NCBI GenBank assembly: GCA_005784505.1
Contig: VCAZ01000006.1
Coordinates: 11,540,724-11,604,723 of the forward strand
Direction: 5' to 3'
Origin: Bagarius yarrelli
Taxonomy: Eukaryota; Chordata; Actinopteri; Siluriformes; Sisoridae
DNA length: 64,000 nt
Below the pieces are notes generated by a model. It searched no databases and had not been told where the DNA came from. It was given only the letters and a program-made list of their open reading frames with translations. Positions 49,493-62,098 of this stretch are shown here, in pieces (positions within the stretch are counted from its first letter, which is position 1; every line of letters begins with the position of its first letter). A program made the position numbers and the translations under genes.

Positions 49493-52400
49493 TTAATATT
49501 CCCACTCGTCTGTTTTCATGTCCAGGTAGCCGAGAACGTTCTGGGCATATTTTACTGCTTGTTTACGGGCTGTTTTTGTTCCCTGGTCCCCTTGTGGATC
49601 TACAGCATCCAGAGCTAAAAGCTGTTTGGTTAGCAACTCCTCGAGCACCATGTAGCTCTTGTCAGCTCTCTTGCCATCAAAACCAAGCACCTGGAAATGC
49701 AGGTCAGAGAGACTGGCAAGGACACGCCACACCACAGCATGAGACGGAGGCTCCTCAGTTCCTGGGTTTCGGCGGCAGAGGGCTTCCCGGAGGTCAAGAT
49801 AGGTGATGACTGCCTGGATTTCTAGCACAGCCCTTCGCCGCGCCTCTCTAATGCAGGGGTTCCGTCCGGTGTCCACTTGGTCTAGGTGAGTTAAAAGACT
49901 TTGAAGCTCCACCCCCTGGCCTGCTATGCCCTGTCTCAGTACTTCTGCCTGAAGCACAGACACACGGCCTCGGATGGCCTCAATTTCACGGATAGAGTCA
50001 TTTTGGGTCAGGTCATACCTGAAAATTGAAAAAATTACAACCATTTTAATTCAATTTTGAATGCAAATGTCTTGTATAGCTCCATACAACATACATACAA
50101 TGACAGTGCCATGAATGTAGATTTTCAGATATAGGAGTTGCCAGAAAATCTCCTTGTGGCCATAGGAAAATTATTTTGTTAGAATTTTTCCAACAAAAAT
50201 TAATAAAAGAATTAGAGATTACAGCTTTTTTCTCCCCTATTTTTGAAAACAGTGTCAACATACTCCTAAAAGGTTCTTGAATGTAAAAACCCATTGCTAT
50301 AAATAAAAATGTGTGTAATGTAACTAAGTGTTTAGAAAAAAAATGTTCTCTCTGATTATTTAAGACAGGCTAAGCAATACAAGAAGTTTGGGTAAAAATC
50401 GAACAACAAACAAATCAATAAATAGTGTTGCACATCACATGGTCCACCATTTCACTTCCATATCTGTGTACTGTGTTTTTAAGGACATCTCACTGCCTTC
50501 ATAACATGAACTGCTCTTATCCCACCCCCGTAACTAAATTTGTCAAACATCAGGACCACACCCACCAAATGGGCAATCTGCTGCTGACAGATATCCTCTG
50601 ATGCGGCTTAATAAATATGCTCCACTGCTCTCCCAAAAAGTTATTCAGAAACACAATGATATCATGTGAATATAACTGAATCTCTATATAAGCCTTTTAC
50701 ACCAAATTAAACAAACAAGTCTTGTTTGTCATATAGTATGAGATATGGTAAAAACATTTTTAGTGTGTGTGTGTGTGTGTCTGTCTATTACCTGCGAGTG
50801 TCATCTCCCTCCCCCTCCAGGTCGAGGTGTTTAAGGAGTCCGTTGATCTCTTCCACCACCTGCTTTCTGTAGTTCCTTACGGCAGAGTTACTGGACACGT
50901 CCAGTGCGTCCAGTTCCACCAACAGCTCAGTGAGAACACGTGCTAGGTGGGCACAGCTATCTCGCCCACTTAATCCCATCAGCAGCGCAACCAGCTGACA
51001 ACGTGCACCACTTACCTGAAAATACACCCAGTCACTCTCTGCGTCTGTTGTCTGATAAACTAGTAAACTCTTAAAATAGTTAAGAAATGTAATATGTCGA
51101 AGAAAACGTAAAATATGTTTGTCTTTAACTGCTGTCAGGTATAATCAATAAAACCTTGCATTTCTGGGATTACTAACCTGCACCATCACATTATTGATGC
51201 GCTGCACGGCCTCATGGGTCTCATCAGACAGCGGCAGAGCAAGTGTGTGTGTGCGAACACGGCCCTCCAGCACATCCTGTACTGCACAGACGCGGGTAAG
51301 AGCACGGTACCGGGCCTTCCTCAGCGGCACACTTCCACCGGTCTTGATCTGGGCCAGGCGCATTGCCACATCCTGCACAGCCTCCACAAGCTCCTCACCA
51401 TTCTCCACTGTCTCCTGTGCTTGTCCTTGCCGAAATGGGGCCACCACGCCTGCCAGCAGGAGCCTTTGTGCCTCCTGGCTTAGCGCCTCTATAGCCAATC
51501 GAGATGGGTGGGTGGCATTACCCTCCAGGTAGCGCAATAACCCCTCCACCCTCCCTGCTACCGACTTCCGAGCCTGCTGCAGTTCCATTCGTCCCTCCGT
51601 CTCCACCTTAGTGAAAAGGCAAGCATCATAAGGCATCATAATCAACTTGTAAATTGCAATAATATATAATACGTACAACCCATCATACAGGCTAGAAATG
51701 TAGTTTTCATTTCACCCCCAATTTTGATTTTGAATTTTGCATGTGTTCCCCAAATTTTGCTTCTTTTCATCACGTCAGCTGGTTGGGTGTGAAACCTGAT
51801 GTGGTCGTGACTAAAATTCATAATTGTAAGGTACATTACATTTACGGTACATTGCATAGTATGTTTATAATGAACAATACATTAACAGTGATATTATTAC
51901 AAATTGTGTAAGTCGTCAGTAAAGATAAACATGGTAAAACTACATTAAGCTAGTGGTTCGTTTATAACAGTGTCTGTTAATGATTAATAATTATTTTAAA
52001 GGCTTTTGTTGGAGTGGAAACGCCCCACAGAACAGAGGAGTGGGGTAAGCGTAGCTCATTAGCATTTAAAGCAACATGCAGTGAAACAGGCTGCTGTGAA
52101 CATGAATGCTTTACAAATTATATCTTAAATAACAGCTGGAGAAATTCAGAACTTGAGGTTATAATAACAGCTCTTAACCGACAGCCTTAATAGAGAGTAA
52201 GTGACAAACACACAATAGGAACTGTAACTTAATTAACTCACTACACAGCATTTTTTCCTGCTGTTTCACATTACAGAATGACATTCTCAGAATCCTAAGC
52301 ACCCCTAAAGATATGAACACCTAAAAACATTTTACATATCCAGCCTGTTTTTAAATAAAGCCAAATTCCTGACACAATTTAGACGAGACAGAGTCTTAGC

Positions 52401-52781
52401 ATCATGTACCCACCTCAAGACATATTTCAGAAATTTTTCAAGTAAATACGGAACAAGAGTTTACATTTTGCCTAAAATATAAACTAAATGAATTCACATG
52501 TGACATCTATAAATAAGAACACCTCAGATCCCTACCTGATCCACTTCCAGCTGAAGTCGCGTCAGCTCCCTTTCAAGGCGTTTGTACTCTCTGTCACTCT
52601 GCAGTCCACTGAAAGAACCTACTTGCTGTCCTAATGCCATTACTTCTCTTTGCAGTTCATCCAGACGCAAGAGGGTGGGGTGGGGTCCAGGGTAAGGACC
52701 CTGAGGGCCCATAAATGTCTGGAACGGCCCTGCCATGTACTGCGCCTGTGGTTGCTGTTGCTGTTGGTTGCCATGATCCAT
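49493..52781 (-). CDS. bag5: bag5: BAG family molecular chaperone regulator 5
   Basis: Cytosolic Hsp70/Hsc70 nucleotide-exchange cochaperone with serial BAG domains; in mammals it also inhibits parkin. Coding exons: 52536-52781, 51178-51606, 50792-51015 and 49493-50018 (stop TAA), phases 0/0/2 in register, giving 474 residues (human 447). The start MDHGNQQQQQPQAQ opens a Gln/Pro-rich leader of about 35 residues, then LDELQREVMALGQQVGSFSG begins BAG domain 1. Further BAG helices include QQARKSVAGRVEGLLRYLE, YRKQVVEEINGLLKHLDL, REARRRAVLEIQAVITYLDL and the last, KQLLALDAVDPQGD, ending MKTDEWEY as in human BAG5. In human the coding region is uninterrupted; here introns fall close to BAG-domain borders. 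A gypsy-type element lies in the intron upstream of the ATG exon. Confidence 0.95.
51855..52030 (+). repeat. Dispersed repeat, copy B
   Basis: ATGTTTATAATGAACAATAC ... ACATGGTAAAACTACATTAA matches 7245-7420. It lies in a bag5 intron. Confidence 0.65.
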
Positions 52782-52960
52782 TGTCCTCTTCCCACCATCA
52801 AAAGGCTTCCCAAACAGGCTAAGGAAAGAAGAGAGATAGAAAGAGTGAGTGGGTGTATGTAGGAAAAAATGGACACTAAAAACACAACAGCAAATAAAAC
52901 AAGAAACAAACATCACCTAAAAAAATCTGTAGTAAAAAATTAAAAAGTATAAAATGGTAG

Positions 52961-54534
52961 TGTTACCGACACACCAGGCTCATCCACAGTTCACATTACC
53001 CAGAATACTGATCACACACACACCTGACACCCATTCCCTAATCACACTCGCACACGCTTTTTAAGCACCTCACTCTAGTCATAGTTGTCTGGTCTACGCC
53101 GTTGGAAGAAGGTCTCACTTCCACCATTTTTTAAGGTCGTCAAACCCTTTGTTCTCCGAGTATTACCAGTGTGAATCTAAAGACTCCCGAGAGCCCTATG
53201 TTTTGGTTAATTTTGTGTTCTCGCAGTTCTTTGTTCATGCTGAAGACTTTTAAGTTTGTTAAATTCCAGCCTTTGTCTATTTTAGTTACGCCTGTGAAAT
53301 AAACTAATCTGTCTTGAGTCTACTTCCTGTAACAGAAGACCAGACTCTAAACCCACGAATCAAACAGACCTGTACCGATTCCAAGAGCTGGTTGTGGCAC
53401 TCACCAGCCTCACCAATTTCCTAAAAATAAAAGCTAAAATTGCCTATGTTTAAACCCTGTTAGCAGGTCGAGCACTTCAGTGGGCAGAATCATCTCCATC
53501 TCTGAGGCGCTACAGCAGGGGTACAGTCGACCTTCCATGTCAACCGCGAAAAGAAAGACGCCGGCCTTAGACCCTGTATAGATTATTGAGCGCTCAACAA
53601 AATCACAGTCCGATACAGGTACCCTCTCCAAAGTGGAAACTGGGTCTCTGATTCGCCTACAACCTGATCCATATTCGTAATCAGACGAATGAAAAACAGC
53701 GTTCATCACTCATTTTACAAAGTCCTCCAACGACTTTGTAAAAACTGTCTCTACCTAAAAACTGACAAATGTCCTTTTACCAGAATTTAATTCCTCTGGT
53801 ATCACATCTCCGATTAAGGCATCAAGATGGATGAGGGGAAAGTTGAATCCATCAAGACATGGCTGGGCCCTTCTACGATAAAGGAGCTGCAACGCTTCCT
53901 GGGCTTCGCCAATTTTTACTGACATTTCATCAAAAAATGACAGCTTGGTCACTCTTACAAACCTTTTACAAGAGAAAGCCCAGGACTTTGTCTTGGAACG
54001 CTGACGCAATCAAGCCATTACATGGCTCTAGGAAGCATTCACCACAGCTCCCCTACTAGTGCATCCCAACCCACAAAAAGCCTTTGTCAAAGTGGATGCC
54101 TCATCAACAGGAGGGGCAGTACTCTTTCAACACCAAAAAAGTCCACGACAACTCAATCCATATGTCTTCTTTTAGAAAAAGTTTACCTAAGCTGAACAAA
54201 ATTACTATATTGAAAATAAAGAACTTCTCGCCATAAAAGCTCACCCCAGAAGAAGGGAGGCACTGCTTGGAAGGTGCAAGTCACTCTCCCATGTCCACTT
54301 GTTTCCATAATTTCAAAGGACTTCAAGACTCTTTGTTCTCCAAGTATTTCTATTGTGATTCTAAAGACTCTTGAGATTCCAGTGTTCTGGGTAATCTTGT
54401 GTTCTTTTAGTTATTCTTTCACTTTTACCTTTGCTAAATTCCAGCCTTTGACTGTCTTTGTTACACTTGTGAAATAAACCGGTCTGTTTGGGCCCAACCC
54501 TTGTGCATCTACTGTGAGTCTACTTCCTATTACA
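52961..54534 (+). mobile_element. Ty3/gypsy-type LTR retrotransposon, internally deleted and dead
   Basis: The 5' LTR 52961-53334 begins TGTTAC and ends GTAACA. A truncated 3' LTR (about 54290-54534) ends CTATTACA and shares TTTGTTCTCC.AGTATT, AAATTCCAGCCTTTG and TGAAATAAAC with it. GGTAG flanks both ends (52956-52960, 54535-54539) as a 5-bp target duplication. Inside are a gag-like scrap (LLAGRALQWAE near 53459) and pol remnants with in-frame stops and shifts. These include RT thumb/connection-like KELQRFLGFANFY, and FVKVDASSTGGAVLFQ and ENKELLAIKA typical of the gypsy RNase H start. The element is antisense to bag5, in its 5' intron. Confidence 0.85.
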
Positions 54535-55399
54535 GGTAGTAATTTAAATTTGTTTTTAAAGTCTACTGGTAACAAATCATTAAAACATCTGCATACGTCA
54601 TTGCCTGATGTTTTTAGGTAAACAGTTCATTCCCTTTTTTGCATCCAGGTCCTACAAAAATTAGGTCCATTATTGAAAAAAGAAAGCGAACAAATTAACT
54701 AAAATAGGCTGGAATAATTACGAGGTCCTAGGAGCAGTGGCAGATAATTAAAGACCTCTGGGAATGTAACGTTGACAAGAGTTGCAACCAAACTCTCCAA
54801 CATATCTGGCTATATATTACAACAGCAATCTGGTCATAACAGGAAATAAACGAATATTTGATTACCTGAACATAGCCGTATTATTTAAAGAAATCTTTTC
54901 CTTAGGAAGGTGTTAGCTAGTCCAGTTAATTCATTGCCTGACTGTAATACTGACAGCATTGCAGCAGCAGTACTTACAAGCTCTGCTCCAGAGGGCTATC
55001 CAATGAGAAGCAAATGCTCATAAGAACCAGCAAGTAAAACACACACTGCACTCTCTGCAGATTTAAAGACCATGGAAAGCTTTTTATTGGTAGCCGAGAG
55101 CTTTTATTTCACAAAGATGCTTGTGATGTCACAGTTGCACGTCACAGACGTTACTGTTAAAGCCGTTACTGTTAAAGCAACAGAATCTGTTTTCGTCTTA
55201 AAGAAATTAGAATTTGTTTTTTTTAAATCGAAGAAACTTTTTGCTCAAATGTCTACAGCACAATAAAATGAAGTAAAGCTGTAAGAGTTCAAGCAGTTAT
55301 ATTATATTACAAGTTTTTCTAAAGCCTCCACAACCGGCACTGCTAACAGATGTTCAAAACTCTTTCATCATACACCAAGTAAAATATAAATAATAAATA

Positions 55400-55575
55400 A
55401 AATGCTGCTAAAACTGCTGTTTACTTTAAGGGGTCACCACAGCGAATCATCTGTCTTTACCCACCCCTATTCTCTACATCCTCTTCACTCACACCCACTA
55501 ACTTCATGTCCTCGTTTATCGCATCTATATACCTCCTCTTTGGTCTTCCTCTTTGCCTGGTAGTTTCATTTCTAA
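55400..55575 (-). repeat. LINE ORF2 C-terminal relic
   Basis: On the minus strand the sequence encodes, with breaks, a RGRPKRRYIDAINEDMKLVG-type segment followed by RQMIRCGDP. This is a familiar end of fish LINE ORF2 proteins. Confidence 0.55.
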
Positions 55576-55820
55576 CATCCTCCTACCAATATATGAGACA
55601 CTGCAAAGTACATGAACTTTAGGTAAAGAAGCATGCAAATCTGTGCACGTGGTGACTTGTGGACCAGCATTCGATTCAGGCTAAATTATTGCAACAGGCA
55701 CTAAAATGACTAACTATAGGAAGCTGAAGATAAATGAGTAAATACAGTACTAAAATATATACTAAAAAATAGCTTAAAGGTGTTTTTATACAAACTTAAA
55801 TATTATTTATATCTTCTCCC

Positions 55821-56211
55821 ATCAGGCAGACGCTACCGATGCCTCAGAGCCGCACAAACAGACTGAAAAACAGCTTCTTTCCTGTGGCTGTTTCTGCACT
55901 GAACAGCTGATATACAGTATTTTAATTACTACTGCACTGCCACTTCTGTACTTTGCACCACCTTATCATTATGCATCTTTGCACAATCTATAACAACAAT
56001 CTATTGTTACACCTCTACACTCTATCCATATACCTCTGTACATTATTTACCCTAACCCTCTGTAACTATCAACCCCTATTTATTACACTGATATTTATTG
56101 TTAATAAGCCACTTATGCACTTCTGGTTAGATGCTAAATGTATTTCATTGGCTCTGTACATGTACCTTGCACAATGACAATAAAGTTGAATCTAATCTAA
56201 TCTAATCTAAT
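55821..56211 (+). repeat. LINE 3' end with (TCTAA)n tail
   Basis: CCATCAGGCAGACGCTACCG encodes PSGRRYRCLRAAQTD, the usual C-terminal scrap of CR1/L2/Rex1-like ORF2. Then AATGACAATAAAGTTGAATC and four TCTAA units close the element. Confidence 0.7.
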
Positions 56212-56989
56212 TATTTGCGGAGAACGGATCAGATGCAATAGGGTGGCAGGTATAGATGTTGTACATTACATACTAAAAGCTAATATTGGTTAGTTATTTA
56301 TAGAGTATGTTGGTCAATCCAAATTTAAGCCAATACTGTTCAATTACTGTTTAAACCTGCCACCAGAAAGTGTGCATAGTATTCCTTATCCATTTATTTT
56401 GTGAGTGTTAAAAAACTGTAGGGCAAGGAGACTGTAAAAAACAGGTTCTTATGTGGTTATATAACCAGATAAAGATAAATTAATTCATGTGGAACATGTG
56501 TGGCTAAGCCCACTGTCGTTCACTGTACAACTGATATTGGATAGGATAAATCACACCGACCCAATACTACACTCTATGTGGGTCATTACCGGTTTCAGTG
56601 TTAAAACCCGTTAAATGGTCTGGAAGGCATGTTGAGCCTCATAGTCTACTTTTTTCCTTACTCAAATCTGTACACGTGACCTATACCTGCTGGCATTTTG
56701 CTTCTGTTTTAACCTGAACACTGAGATCATACGTACAATAAGCTTGAAATATCACCCTGATAGCTTTTAAAAATCCTATAAATAAGAATGTGTGTTAAAC
56801 ACTGGGTCAGAAAGGTTAATTCGCCTGCTCAAAAGCTTCACTTGCATGCTTCTCTATCAGAGGATGAGGATGCTGTGATGATATCATGGCACTGGTTTGC
56901 TACAGGTCTCTAATTCCCTAGTGAGGATGGGCACATGACAGCTCTGGATGATGTTTGCTAGGGTGGGGTGATGCAAAGCTAATGCATCA

Positions 56990-57021
56990 GGCTATTATTA
57001 TTATTATTATTATTATTATAA
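56990..57021. repeat. (ATT)n microsatellite
   Basis: About nine TTA units. Confidence 0.9.
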
Positions 57022-57349
57022 TAACACATCTGTGTAGGTTGATTCACATAAGGTCAATGAACCGAGATATTAGCAAGCTCTTTGCTTGGTATACGATTTA
57101 TTAGCTGATCGGAATATTGCATATACGTAAAGCGGCCATTGTTTGCAACGGAAATTCTCACCCACATGTGGCATACGATGCACTGATTATTCCTACACAC
57201 ATGCCTTAGTGGTCATACACACCGCCCTGCATTCAGCATGCACGTCTGGGCAGAACAGATGAATTGACCAGCCCAACCCACAGTCAGACCATTGAACTAG
57301 AAAGGCAAATGTCACACCATCTCCAGAGACCACGCCGTCTTTTTCTCAC

Positions 57350-57430
57350 CTTTTTAACATGCCGAAGACATTCGCGCACATTTCTGCGAAGCTCCGTTTC
57401 CATAAGCTAGACTGAACAAATGGTTTGCGC
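57350..57430 (-). other. bag5: Probable bag5 5' exon with upstream ORF (5' end approximate)
   Basis: The donor TTAAAAAG|GTGAG is at 57350/57349. On the minus strand ATG at 57403 opens METELRRNVRECLRHVKK up to the splice site. Joined to the bag5 exon at 52818 it would run six more codons and stop before the bag5 ATG, making a 24-codon upstream ORF. GC-rich sequence with GCCCCGCCC (57526-57534) lies upstream. Assignment to bag5 is by position and splice signals only. Confidence 0.5.
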
Positions 57431-57439
57431 TGTATTACT

Positions 57440-57560
57440 TTAGTAAAGCGTCACAGTCGCTGCGGCTGCGGCTGACAGAAAAATAGCGACTTTACGCAGC
57501 TGATTCAGACCGAGCTGCAATCAGTGCCCCGCCCATCCGAAACCAACTCACTAGGCGGCG
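57440..57560. promoter_or_regulatory. bag5: GC-rich promoter-like segment upstream of bag5
   Basis: A local CpG-rich stretch in AT-rich surroundings, with GCCCCGCCC (Sp1-type) at 57526-57534 and GGCGGCGGCGGGGG at about 57555-57568. Promoter function is inferred. Confidence 0.45.
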
Positions 57561-58503
57561 GCGGGGGGGATGTCAGCTTTTGATCACACACGGTCACAGA
57601 CAAAACGGCTAGTAAGCTATGACTACATATCAACTTAAAATTCGGCATACCAGAACAAAGCTCCACATGCCAAAATAACACATCCAATCATTAAAATGTA
57701 CACTATTTTAGCGAGTCATTTAAATTGCCATTCCTAAACACAAACGTGGAATACCCTATTATGTACACCAGCTAACGTTAGCTTAAGCAGCTGCCAGTTA
57801 GCTACACAGCTAACCGGGAATCTTCTTAGAGGTTTAAAACAAGCTCGGTCAGTTGATTATTTTAAAATTGCCTAGTTGGTAGAAAAATGTCTTTGACAAT
57901 GATAATAGTTAGTCTGGTTCCAGTTCGATATACAGTAATCACCAATATGGGATGAAGTTTCCTCACATCGCAGAACAGAACAAACTGAAAACACACTAAA
58001 TCAAACCATAAAGGAATTTAGCATTTAGTAATTTAATGTACCATTCATTTAAATAAATATCTAATAAACGAAAAATTTCCAAGGATTTTTATATTAGCCA
58101 TACGCACCTGCATAACCAGCGCACAGCCATCTGGCACCTGTGTTGTTGAGCGCACCACCAGTGCGTAATTACAGCTTATTACATCCTTTGACCGCTGGGG
58201 GACAAACACACTCACACACACTCACACACACAGGCTGGACTGGTCAAAACAACAGCAACGAAACTTGTTTCCCTTTTTTTAATTTCTGCGAAACTTTTCC
58301 AGAATTGGGCCACTTAATAAATGTCTGGTCAATAACTATTTTTTTTTTATTCCCAAAGAGCTTCAAACTGTAAATGATTCTCAAACCTGTGTAAATGACT
58401 ATATTTAATATTAAACAGCAACAAAAGCATTGCCTGTGTTGTTCAACCATAAATTACTTTGTTCTCAATCGTTTTAAAACAGTCTCCAGAGCAACAAAAT
58501 ATA

Positions 58504-58524
58504 CCGGAAGTGTGAAGCCGGAAG
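58504..58524 (+). promoter_or_regulatory. Tandem ETS (GABP-type) motifs
   Basis: CCGGAAG occurs at 58504-58510 and again at 58518-58524, 14 bp apart, both followed by T (CCGGAAGT core). It lies between bag5 and coa8. A possible donor ATGCAG|GTGCGT on the minus strand near 58110 could belong to an alternative first exon. Confidence 0.45.
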
Positions 58525-59940
58525 TTACAGCCCTTTCCTAGCGCAAATACAAGTTACGGATTTTAATATTATAATAACACAGTAAAAACTAATTTTATAT
58601 TCTTACATTTTTTTGTAACTCTAAGTGACATAGAATTATTTTACATACACTTTACAGTCATTTTCCTTAAAATTTCCTATTTAAATATTTGCAACAAAAT
58701 ATTTATATTTTTATATTTCCCAATAAAAAATACCATTCAAGGCAAAAGCGGCTGCTTAGGGTCACCTGACCACTATGAGGCTTTTGGACTTGTTTTTAAA
58801 TATATTGTCAAAACGTATAAGATCACTATATGATAATATTATAATATTAAAATAGGAAATATGGCTAATTTTCAGGATTTCCAGGTTTAAAAATCCATAT
58901 CCTGCTAATGTCACAGATTGTGATTTGCCAAAGAACTGTAGTGCTTCGATGAAGCAGCTGTGTTATGTTATTATTTATAAGACAGTTATACTTATTGCAT
59001 ATGGCAGTATATATGAGACAGTAAATACTTATCGCTTATGCATAAGTATTTACCTCCCGATTGTTAAAGTATGTTTTATATAGTATGGTTATGGGTGATA
59101 TGAATGAAATTCGGATGTACTTCATCTTCCATTTTAATTTTAACACGAGACATATGACATCACAGCAGCGCACATTTAAAGAATGGATAATGTTTTACTT
59201 AAATTATGTTAAATGAAAGTGCCCCGGTGCTGGCTCTGTCCGAAGTTAACTACTTTCATATTGGTGGATGTGATTTTCCCAACTATGATGTGATCCTAGA
59301 TTAACATCCTTTATTAATCCTGGATGAGCATTTCAATCAATAATTCAGTTATAACCATCTGATGTCATCAGTGAGTGTCGACCAAACCCACCTCGATCTA
59401 TTTTTGAATCTTTCCCTCCTTTCAAACTAAATAATATAATCAATTTATTTATTTTAAAAAACATGAAATACTTAAATCAGATATCTAATACATAACATGC
59501 TGTACTGAAAAACTGTATGTAACATGTATGTGCAGTTTAGTTAATTTGTAAACGTTTGTAAACATCCTGACCAAAATAGGTGTGCATTCATGGATAAGAA
59601 GTAAATTCATCCTTTTTTTCTTAAAATTTATGGTTATAGAAAATATGGCTTGTGATGGTTACATTTTGCTATTGTCAGTAAATTGTTTTAGAATCAATAA
59701 ATTGCCCAATCAATAAATTATCAGTTAAAGTTTTTCCGTTTGTTTGTGGAAAAAAGGGGAAAGATTTAAAAAATGGATTGAGGCGTGTTTGGTTGCCCTG
59801 ATTATATTAACGATTTATTTTTGTACTCTAACCTCAGTCTTGAATTAACAACTATAAAAAATGTAAATATATCAGGCCCAAAAACATTGTGAATATGTTG
59901 TGATTTATATTTCTATAAAAGTAGTTTTTACTTCTAACTT

Positions 59941-60135
59941 AACATTTACATTTGCAGCATTTGGCAGACGCTCTTATCCAGAGTGACTTACATTTATCTC
60001 ATTTGTGCAGGTGAGCAGCTGGGGGTTGGGGCCTTGCTCGGGGGCCCGGCGGTGGTGGCTTGGTGGGGCTGGTAATCGGGCCCACAATCTTCGGATTGGT
60101 AAACCCACACCTTGAGCATGAGCCACCACTTCCCC
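59941..60135 (-). repeat. tRNA-derived SINE
   Basis: Same family as 43733-43925. The minus strand ends CTCTGGATAAGAGCGTCTGC and CAAATGC; the head has GTGGTGGCTCATG and a decayed B box. CTTCTAA flanks both sides, a possible short target duplication. Confidence 0.7.
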
Positions 60136-60415
60136 CCTTCTAATGACCACAGCAAATACTTCAGAATCCTAAACAAGGATTTTACAAACTGATAGATTAA
60201 TTCGTTTATTTGTGTTCATTTTCTGTATTTTTTAGTATTTAGATATTGTACATTTTTTTACTTACGAAATTAACCAACGGGAAATGACTTTTATTATGAA
60301 AAAAAACCCCATAAGCGAACGCACGTGTTAAAATGAAGTCGATTGAATCCGGCTTCCTGTAAGGTTGTACCCCAGCTGTGGCTTCAGTGCTACATGTTTA
60401 GGAAGGCTGACGGTG

Positions 60416-60795
60416 ATGCGGTTTAATATGAACGTTAGAACAGCGGAGTGTTTGTTCTTCCGATCTCGGGGTTTAATTCGGAGTGTCCCGGCGAGTGTCC
60501 GACACCGCACTGATCAAACTGCGCCGGACAGCTCCGAGGTGTGAAAGTCCAGAGCTAAACACTAATAACCTTGTAGCTGTCTGTCAAAGGCTAGATTTTA
60601 TAACAGAAAGTCATTATTTTAAACTTGATTTATTGAACATATTGCACGTCTATAGGGTTAAAGATTCTACTGAGAAGCGGAGGATGTTTAAAGTAATATT
60701 TATTCTCACACTCGTTTGGAACATTTATAAAGAAATTTCCAAATGGGTGTTTGTATGTTTGTATATATCTATTAGATATATTTATTTATACACAC

Positions 60796-60860
<65 letters not shown>

Positions 60861-60981
60861 TATACACATACATATAATAATAATATATAAATGGATAAAT
60901 CCATCTATCTATCTATCTATGTATCTAATTATATATATAAATATATTCAAATAAGAATGCATAAAAACATCGAATACAATC

Positions 60982-61034
<53 letters not shown>

Positions 61035-61035
61035 C

Positions 61036-61068
<33 letters not shown>

Positions 61069-61095
61069 CATACGTGTGTATGTATGTATATATAT

Positions 61096-61132
<37 letters not shown>

Positions 61133-61211
61133 TAAAATGTGTGTGTGTATGTATATATATATATATAATGTGTGTGTGTGTATGTATATATATATATATA
61201 ATGTGTGTGTG

Positions 61212-61273
<62 letters not shown>

Positions 61274-62025
61274 ATATAGTATATATATATATAGTAGATT
61301 TGTATTCGATTTTTTTTATGTATTCTTATTTGAATCTTTTGGCTATAATAAAACAAAAATGTAAATATTAAACAGACTGCTCTCTCTAGCTATCTAGTTG
61401 TCCTTAATTCACCATAATATTAATTTAGTGTTTGGTCAATTGTTTAATATTTTATATTTATATATTGACCTGTAGATTTTATTTCTTTAAGAAAACCAGA
61501 TTTATTCCAGCACCAACATCCAAATACGACTGGATTGGGCCTCCGGATAGACTGTCAAACCTGCGACCGATCATATACCACATCCCTGAGAATGAGACTC
61601 AGCTCCAAAGAAAGCTTAGACATCTGAGGCAGGACACAGAGGACTGGAACCATGAGTTCTGGACCAGACAAAATATCACCTTTAGTAAGGTAATAGAAGT
61701 AAGCAGAAACTGTTAAAAACTGTTTTATTTCTTAGCAATAGACAGCAGTGTTTACTGGTGAATTGTCCATGTTTATGTATGGTTAAATAGCTACAACATG
61801 AAAATTTATTAAAACGACTTTTGTTCAGTTTTTGTTTGTTTATTATAGAATGTATTCAAAATTTTAATTTGCTAACTATAATATTTATAGGAGAAAGAGG
61901 AATACATACAGTCTCAGCTAGAGGAAAAGGGGCTAACGGAAAAGGACGAGAATGGTATGTGGTTTAATGGTTTATTTGCGCTGTTTATGTATTTAATTTA
62001 AAAGTTGTCAATATAGCAATAATAA

Positions 62026-62098
<73 letters not shown>

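Noticed and set aside
51194..51532. Plus-strand open frames opposite bag5 exon 3
   Set aside because: Antisense shadow of a GC-richer coding exon; the minus-strand product is clearly BAG5.
60751..61371. Long open frames made of Ile-Tyr repeats on both strands
   Set aside because: They are translations of (TA)n and (CA)n microsatellites.
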